Part shown: positions 59,086-64,000 of the stretch, in pieces | How positions within the stretch are numbered: the first letter of the stretch is position 1 | Layout of the letters: each line of letters begins with the position of its first letter | NCBI GenBank assembly: GCA_964634815.1 | Contig: CAZWMD010000018.1 | Coordinates: 6,557-70,556 of the forward strand | From: JALZVT01 sp964634815 | GTDB lineage: Bacteria; Pseudomonadota; Gammaproteobacteria; Pseudomonadales; Azotimanducaceae | Length of the DNA: 64,000 nt | Reading direction: 5' to 3' | Notes under the pieces: model-generated | Told to the model about the DNA's origin: nothing | What the model saw: only the letters and a program-made list of their open reading frames with translations | The model's database searches: none | Translations under genes and position numbers: made by a program

Positions 59086-59379
59086 ATGCGATGGGTATTT
59101 CGACTGGTTCTAGGTGTGATTTTGCTGTCGGTGATCGCCTTCGGCACACTCGCGGTCAACCAGCAGCCAGTTAGCCTGAAGTTCATGAAGTGGGAAACCC
59201 CAGAGATGGACCTGTTCTGGTATCTGCTGGCGACACTTTTGTGTGGCATCTTTATTGGCTGGTTATTGGCGGGCTATTCCATGTTTAGCCTCAAACTTGC
59301 GCAGCGCCGGGAGCGCAAGGAAAAGCTGCAGGCCCAGGCCGAGCGTGACGCGCTGAAATCGCAAGCTCCAGAGGCTTAA
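59086..59379 (+). CDS. lapA: lipopolysaccharide assembly protein A domain (LapA/DUF1049) protein
   Basis: This 97-aa inner-membrane protein has two helices (VFRLVLGVILLSVIAFGTLA and FWYLLATLLCGIFIGWLLAG) and a charged cytoplasmic coil (QRRERKEKLQAQAERDAL), the typical LapA layout. NQQPVSLKFMKW is the conserved periplasmic turn. LapA works with LapB (YciM) in regulating LpxC turnover. It has a strong AGGAG ribosome site. lapB, which normally follows directly, is not here. Confidence 0.88.
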   Translation: MRWVFRLVLGVILLSVIAFGTLAVNQQPVSLKFMKWETPEMDLFWYLLATLLCGIFIGWLLAGYSMFSLKLAQRRERKEKLQAQAERDALKSQAPEA

Positions 59380-59395
59380 GAACGCCGATCAGTTC

Positions 59396-59425
59396 TGAGT
59401 CGAGCTGAGTCGAGCTGAGTAGAGC
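59396..59425. repeat. 10-bp tandem repeat (TGAGTCGAGC x3) after lapA
   Basis: TGAGTCGAGC occurs at 59396-59405 and 59406-59415, with a one-base variant TGAGTAGAGC at 59416-59425. It is non-coding, starting 16 bp after the lapA stop. Confidence 0.8.
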
Positions 59426-59530
59426 TCAATAGCGTCAAACTCCCACTCGCAACCGCTCTCCTTTCCGCCTCTCAACACGCGGACATCCCTTTACGCTGAA
59501 TCTCCATTCATTGATAAAGGGATCGCGAAG

Positions 59531-59848
59531 ATGAACTTTACCTCTCTTAAAACACGGATCCGGGCGCTGTGCGCCGCGGTTTTACTTGCCTATTTGTCAA
59601 TCTGCGCCGGTGTCTCAGCCACCGCAGAAGAGCTGCCTGTGTTGCCGCTTACCGTTAACATCAACACGGCTGATGCCCGTACCATCGCCAATGTGTTGCA
59701 GGGCGTGGGTCTCAGTCGCGCTACAGCAATCGTGGCCTACCGCGAGGCAAACGGGGCGTTTGGTTCCGTAGACGCCCTGACAGCTGTTAAGGGTGTGGGA
59801 GACCGTACCGTTGAGCTCAACGCTACGCGGATTCTGTTGGAAGACTGA
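59531..59848 (+). CDS. ComEA-type helix-hairpin-helix protein, exported
   Basis: This 105-aa protein has a signal peptide (LCAAVLLAYLSICAGVSATA) and a pair of helix-hairpin-helix motifs: VNINTADARTIANVLQGVGL and ALTAVKGVGDRTVELNATRI. The NINTA start of the domain is typical of ComEA-related DNA-binding proteins involved in DNA uptake. It follows lapA by 151 bp, has a purine-rich AAAGGGA upstream, and is probably its own unit. Confidence 0.88.
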   Translation: MNFTSLKTRIRALCAAVLLAYLSICAGVSATAEELPVLPLTVNINTADARTIANVLQGVGLSRATAIVAYREANGAFGSVDALTAVKGVGDRTVELNATRILLED

Positions 59849-59978
59849 CGGATCGCCCGCTCCCCGGCAATTGTGACAACAGTTTTACTTCGATGAGTTG
59901 CCTGACATGTCAGGTCTTTCGCCGCGAGACCTCTCCTTGGGTACACTGGGTACAACGCCAACACTTTTGGGAGCGGGC

Positions 59979-61673
59979 ATGTCCGGCATTTTGGGCACTA
60001 ACTTTTCCGGCGCGCACTGGCGCGGCATCACCGACCGTACGGAGCTTATTGCCCGCGCTCGGTCGGCGCGGGATGCGCTTGGTCATCGAGGCGCGGACTT
60101 TTCAGGCGACTGGTATGACGATCGGTTTTTTCTAGGTCAGTCAGAGCAGGGGGGGCTCGACTCTGAGGTGCTGGGGCGGTTGCCGTTGTCTTCAAACAAG
60201 GCTGCAGTGACGGTGATCCTTGACGGTCATATCACCAACGCCCACAGCTTGCGCCAGAGTCTTGGCAACCAGCACGCGTTTGCTGGCAATGCGGGCGCTG
60301 AAGTTGTGGCACAAGCCTATTTGCAGTGGGGTTTTGATGACATGCTGGCGCGATTGCGCGGCAGTTTTGCGCTTGCGCTTTATGATCGTGTGAACTCGCG
60401 TATTTGTCTTGCGCGGGATGCACTGGGCACTCGCCCTCTGTATTACCTGCATGAAGAACTGGCCAGCGGTGAGGTCGGCAGTCTGATGTTTGCCTCTGAA
60501 CTGAAAGCTATTGAGATGCTGTCGGAAAAGTCGCTGTTAACCGTGGATTACACCGCAGTCTATGACTATCTGACACACCGGTATGTACCGGCGCCTAAAA
60601 CACTTTATAACCAGGTACGCAAACTGGGCGCAGGCGAAAGTCTGAGTGTTGATTTGCTCACCGGGTTTTCGGCGACCCAGTCGTATTGGCAACTGCCCGA
60701 GCCTGATCCAGCCAGTTACACCACGCAAACGGAGTTTATTGAACACGCGCGGGAGCTTCTAACTGCAGCGGTTTCGAACCGGCTGCCAACAACCGGTTCC
60801 CAGGGCCCGGGTGTCGCTGGCATATGTCAGCGTTCGAGTGGTTTTGCGAGCTGGTTAAATGAACATCAACCCCGTGTCGAGCTGGTTTCTGTCGCCTCAG
60901 ATGATGCGTCTGAGCCAGCAACCATCCCTGATCTTGATTCGCATGATCTGCGTGGTTTGTTTGATGAACCCTTTGCGGATGTTAGCTTTGCAGCCAGGGA
61001 TCAGTTGCTGGCCGGCCTGGACGGCAGTTCAACCTGTGCGATAACAGACCTGGGTGCTGAGGTTGTGTTTGGTACGGCGCCTCGTTATCGCCAGGTTGGT
61101 GCTGCAACTCCAGGTACGCTTGGCTGGTTCAAGAGCAAGCTGGGCAGCACGCCCGGAGGCGCAAACTCTGCCTCCAGCGGTGCCACGGATGCGTTCAACA
61201 ATTACACACGTGTGCTAGGTGGCTTGACGCCGCAGGAGAAGTCTCGCCAGAAGGCGGCCTGGGATATTCCTGAAGACTATAATGACTACTGGTATTTTCA
61301 GCGGTTTTATCGAGCTGATCTGCCTCGAACCCTGCGCTTTCAGTGGCTTGATCTGCAGACTTTGGTACCGGAGCATTTGCTCACTCAGCTCGACCGACAG
61401 GCGGCGCGTCACGGTGTAGAGGTTCGAGCCCCGTTGTTGGATCAAGACCTTCTCAGTTGGCTGCTTGGCGCCCCGGCCGAGTTCCGGGGACCACAGCTCG
61501 ACGTTCAAACCATGCTGCTGCCTGAGGTCGAAGGCAGTGCCCCTATTCTTAGTCGCCTAAAACAATCCTTGAAGGGGGCTGCATCCTTCTTGCCCGGAGC
61601 TAAAAATGCGAACGCTGTTGAAGGCACCTGGCCTCTATTGATATCCCGGTTCCCGGAGTTAGATCGTAGCTGA
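59979..61673 (+). CDS. asparagine-synthase-like protein with degenerate active sites
   Basis: This is a 564-aa homologue of glutamine-hydrolysing asparagine synthase AsnB, with an N-terminal Ntn-type glutaminase-like domain and a C-terminal synthetase-like domain. The start at 59979 has GGGAG 5 nt upstream and gives MSGILGTNFSG, the same register as the MCGI start of AsnB but with Ser in place of the catalytic Cys2. The ATP loop SGGxDSS is replaced by GPGVAGICQRSSG near residue 275, and SGDGGDELFGG is replaced by TDLGAEVVFGT. Structural segments remain: RDALGTRPLYYL, FASELKAIE, DEPFADVSF, VEVRAPLLDQDLL. It is probably catalytically dead or repurposed, at the head of a glycan gene set. Confidence 0.88.
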   Translation: MSGILGTNFSGAHWRGITDRTELIARARSARDALGHRGADFSGDWYDDRFFLGQSEQGGLDSEVLGRLPLSSNKAAVTVILDGHITNAHSLRQSLGNQHAFAGNAGAEVVAQAYLQWGFDDMLARLRGSFALALYDRVNSRICLARDALGTRPLYYLHEELASGEVGSLMFASELKAIEMLSEKSLLTVDYTAVYDYLTHRYVPAPKTLYNQVRKLGAGESLSVDLLTGFSATQSYWQLPEPDPASYTTQTEFIEHARELLTAAVSNRLPTTGSQGPGVAGICQRSSGFASWLNEHQPRVELVSVASDDASEPATIPDLDSHDLRGLFDEPFADVSFAARDQLLAGLDGSSTCAITDLGAEVVFGTAPRYRQVGAATPGTLGWFKSKLGSTPGGANSASSGATDAFNNYTRVLGGLTPQEKSRQKAAWDIPEDYNDYWYFQRFYRADLPRTLRFQWLDLQTLVPEHLLTQLDRQAARHGVEVRAPLLDQDLLSWLLGAPAEFRGPQLDVQTMLLPEVEGSAPILSRLKQSLKGAASFLPGAKNANAVEGTWPLLISRFPELDRS

Positions 61674-61683
61674 GGCCGGGTGG

Positions 61684-62841
61684 GTGAAAATAGTATATGT
61701 AGTGAATGAGGCGAGTTTCTTTTTCTCGCATCGGCTCCGTTTGGCCCAGGAAGCCAAACGCCGTGGCGCAGATGTCACTCTTGTTTGTGGTGCTAATACC
61801 GGCGAATACGAAGCGACACGGCATGATCTCAAAGTGATAACCCTGCCGCTGTCGCGTAGCGGCGTGAATCCACTTACGGAGTTTCGCACTTTTGTGCATC
61901 TGCTGCGGTTGTACCGTCGTTTGCAGCCGGATCTGGTTCATCACGTAACCATCAAGCCAGTCGTCTATGGCTCGCTGGCTGCGCGCTTAACGCGAATCGC
62001 AGGCGTTGTGAACGCGGTGCCAGGTATGGGCTTTGTATTTACCGCCCGCGGGTTCATGGCAATGCTGCGACGTTTTTTCATAAGCAATCTGTACCGACTG
62101 GCGCTTGGGCACCCCAATATGCGGGTGATTTTTCAGAACCGGGAGGATCTGAACCTGTTTGTAGGAAGCTCGATTGTTCGGCCGGAACAGTCGGTGATGA
62201 TTCGTGGTTCAGGTGTTGATCTGAGTGAATACGACCCTGTACCGGAACCCTCCACTGAATCGATTGTGTTTGTTTTGATTGCACGGATGTTGCGAGACAA
62301 GGGTATTGGCGAGTTTGTTGATGCGGCGCGCAAGGTAAAGCTGAACTACCCAAATTGGGACTTTTGGCTGGTTGGTGATATAGATCCTGGAAACCCCGGG
62401 TCACTAAAAATTGAAGATTTGCTGGCCTGGGATCGGGCGGGCATCGTTCACTGGCTGGGACATCGGGAAGATGTTCCCGAAATTTTGCAGCTCAGCCACG
62501 TTCTTGTGCTGCCCTCGTATTATCGCGAGGGGCTGCCAAAAACGCTGCTTGAAGCCGGAGCTGCCGAGCGAGCAATCATTGCGTCTCGTGTGGCAGGCTG
62601 TCTCGAGTTTGTTACGGATGGCGTCACCGGTTTGATTGTGGCTCCCCGGGATGTGGAAGATCTGGCGGCAGCGATGGTACGGCTGGGTAACGATGCGTCT
62701 CTCAGGAGGCGATTGGCACAGGCGGCGCGGTCTAAGGTGGAGGCGATCTTTCGAGTGGAAGACGTTGTAAGAGACACTTTTGTTGTCTACCAGCAGCTGC
62801 TAAATCAGGTTACCGCGACACCCCCCGCGCAGCCGGGGTAG
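61684..62841 (+). CDS. glycosyltransferase family 4 protein
   Basis: This is a 385-aa GT-B glycosyltransferase. The N-domain starts KIVYVVNEASFFFSHRLRLA; the C-domain has IARMLRDKGIGEFVDAARKV and the donor-binding E-x7-E region in YREGLPKTLLEAGAAERAII. The family builds surface polysaccharides such as O-antigen; this one resembles transferases that add the second sugar to an undecaprenyl-linked unit (inference from the next gene). The start is a GTG 10 bp after the AsnB-like gene. Confidence 0.88.
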   Translation: MKIVYVVNEASFFFSHRLRLAQEAKRRGADVTLVCGANTGEYEATRHDLKVITLPLSRSGVNPLTEFRTFVHLLRLYRRLQPDLVHHVTIKPVVYGSLAARLTRIAGVVNAVPGMGFVFTARGFMAMLRRFFISNLYRLALGHPNMRVIFQNREDLNLFVGSSIVRPEQSVMIRGSGVDLSEYDPVPEPSTESIVFVLIARMLRDKGIGEFVDAARKVKLNYPNWDFWLVGDIDPGNPGSLKIEDLLAWDRAGIVHWLGHREDVPEILQLSHVLVLPSYYREGLPKTLLEAGAAERAIIASRVAGCLEFVTDGVTGLIVAPRDVEDLAAAMVRLGNDASLRRRLAQAARSKVEAIFRVEDVVRDTFVVYQQLLNQVTATPPAQPG

Positions 62842-62851
62842 TCTCCAGAGC

Positions 62852-63913
62852 ATGCTGTTGCAATGGACGTGGGCTGTGCCAAAAAGCGAAATCGCTATAG
62901 CTTTGCTGTGTTTTTTCGCGCTGGTTGTGTTGCTTGCAGCCTGGCTCCGGTCGGGTTTTGGTCAGCGCCTGGTCGCCGTACCCAACGAACGTAGTTCCCA
63001 CATCAAGCTCACTCCAACGGGCGGTGGCGTTGTTATTGTCCTCGTCTTTCAAGGTGTACTGCTGGGCTATTACCTCCAGGGTGTCCAGTTTTCGGGGTGG
63101 CTGGGGCTTTGTGGCGGGCTCATTGCGCTGCTTGGGCTGGTAGATGATGTGCGAGAGCTTTCTGCCAGATTACGTCTTGCGCTGCAGGTGTTGCTGGTGG
63201 GAGTGCTGCTGTGGAGTGCCGACGCCGTTGCCCAGAGTCAAACGGGTTGGCTTGCAAACTGGCCGGCGCTGGGCGTTGCGCTACTGTTTGGGACGGCGCT
63301 GGTTTGGTTTATCAATCTCTTCAACTTCATGGATGGCATTGACGGACTGGCTGCTGCGCAGAGCGGCAGTTACTGTCTGGCCGCCCTGTTCCTGTTGATG
63401 GGCGATGCTGGCTGGTATGCGGGATTGCTTTGGGCTGGAGTGGCCTGCAGCCTTGGATTTGCGGTGTTCAATGCACCACCGGCACGTATTTTCATGGGCG
63501 ATGCCGGCAGCGCGTTTTGGGGGTTGTTGCTGGCTACCTTGTCCCTACAACTTGCGATTGCGGGTGCACTGCCACTGGTCAGCAGTCTTGTGCTCCTTAG
63601 CGCGTTTTGGTTCGATGCCAGCTATACCCTGATTGTTCGGATCCTTACCGGACAGCGGTTTACCCAGGGACATCGCAGTCACCTCTATCAGCGCCTGGCC
63701 GATCGGTATGGCCACGGCCGCACGACCCTGGGTTACCTCGCGCTGTTTTTGTTCTGGCAGTGGCCACTGGCAGCCTGGATAAGGTCTATTTTGTTGTCGA
63801 AAACTGAGTTGGTTATCGGCTATGGATTGAGTCTGGAGCTCTGGTGGATTGTCGCGCTATCGTGCTTGCCGCTGCTGATGGGCTGTATCTGGTGGCGCGC
63901 GGGAGCCCGCTAG
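62852..63913 (+). CDS. WecA/WbpL-like undecaprenyl-phosphate sugar-1-phosphate transferase
   Basis: This 353-aa polytopic membrane enzyme of the MraY/WecA superfamily starts lipid-linked glycan synthesis by moving a sugar-1-phosphate to undecaprenyl phosphate. Diagnostic segments are VPNERSSHIKLTPTGGG, LGLVDDVRELSARLRL (the DD pair), FINLFNFMDGIDGLAAAQ, PARIFMGDAGSAFWG and GHRSHLYQRL. Around ten helices are visible. It is closest in style to WbpL-type transferases of O-antigen clusters. With the preceding glycosyltransferase it marks the beginning of a surface polysaccharide locus that probably continues beyond the window. The last 87 bp hold no recognisable gene. Confidence 0.92.
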   Translation: MLLQWTWAVPKSEIAIALLCFFALVVLLAAWLRSGFGQRLVAVPNERSSHIKLTPTGGGVVIVLVFQGVLLGYYLQGVQFSGWLGLCGGLIALLGLVDDVRELSARLRLALQVLLVGVLLWSADAVAQSQTGWLANWPALGVALLFGTALVWFINLFNFMDGIDGLAAAQSGSYCLAALFLLMGDAGWYAGLLWAGVACSLGFAVFNAPPARIFMGDAGSAFWGLLLATLSLQLAIAGALPLVSSLVLLSAFWFDASYTLIVRILTGQRFTQGHRSHLYQRLADRYGHGRTTLGYLALFLFWQWPLAAWIRSILLSKTELVIGYGLSLELWWIVALSCLPLLMGCIWWRAGAR

Positions 63914-64000
63914 ACCGGGCTGTTCCAGCGAATCGGCCATTCAATGTCATCGATTTGTAGCATTAAGCCGATATTGCGCCATAATTAGCGCCCAACGGCT

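Overview
The window reads as a chromosomal segment of a Gram-negative gammaproteobacterium, probably a marine or aquatic member of the OMG/Pseudomonadales-like assemblage. The evidence is gene order: rnfABCDGE-nth-metG/mrp-dcd, purM-DUF2066-hda, yciO-scpA-scpB-rluB, yciK-ubiG-gyrA-serC-pheA-tyrA-cmk-rpsA-ihfB-lapA. Three 100-N gaps, each flanked on both sides by the same short sequence, show that this is a scaffolded draft or metagenome assembly. The genus assignment is inference; the class is fairly safe. No tRNA, rRNA, CRISPR array, prophage or intact insertion sequence was seen.

Region 1 (62-9436, all minus strand) is a tightly packed eight-gene polyamine catabolic operon: a SpuC-type putrescine aminotransferase, PuuD, an unrecognised six-helix membrane protein, PuuA, PuuB, an APC permease, an agmatinase-family ureohydrolase and a BauA-type omega-amino acid:pyruvate aminotransferase. 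Together they can import an amine, release putrescine from agmatine, and degrade it by both the gamma-glutamylated and the direct transamination route. Both aminotransferases are expected to make L-alanine from pyruvate. An Lrp-controlled alanine dehydrogenase lies nearby (17086-18857) and could recycle it. The aldehyde dehydrogenase PuuC is not in the window.

Region 2 (9559-17060, plus strand) is an accessory cassette: TPR-sulfotransferase, TonB-dependent receptor, lipoprotein amidohydrolase, 2OG-Fe(II) oxygenase and a LuxR-type regulator. Two near-identical 18-bp CCCC/GGGG boxes precede the first two genes, and a perfect 11-bp inverted repeat sits on the LuxR start. Region 3 (18858-21178) has a decayed TetR remnant, short repeats, and a divergent pair of a 53-aa DUF2256 protein and a photolyase-related protein that lacks the expected Fe-S cysteines.

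Region 4 (21244-43863) holds housekeeping genes: an Rnf complex with a shortened, degenerate RnfC, MetG, Mrp, Dcd, PurM, a CDP-alcohol phosphatidyltransferase, Hda, a Firmicute-like MurG homologue, a short SerA, MnmC, a sulfurtransferase, ArgS, a membrane-anchored cold-shock protein, a cyclophilin, PdxJ and YciB. Region 5 (43996-59848) carries chromosome segregation, ribosome modification, gyrase and aromatic amino acid genes. Its most unusual gene is a TyrA-cytidylate kinase fusion that lacks the AroA expected between the two. MupP, HisC and LapB, which I expected from related loci, are also absent.

Region 6 (59979-63913) begins a surface polysaccharide locus: an asparagine-synthase-like protein that has lost the catalytic signatures of both domains, a GT4 glycosyltransferase and a WecA/WbpL-like initiating phosphoglycosyltransferase. 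The strongest candidates for new biology are this pseudoenzyme, the TyrA-Cmk fusion, the membrane protein inside the puu operon and the sulfotransferase/TonB-receptor cassette with its shared boxes.
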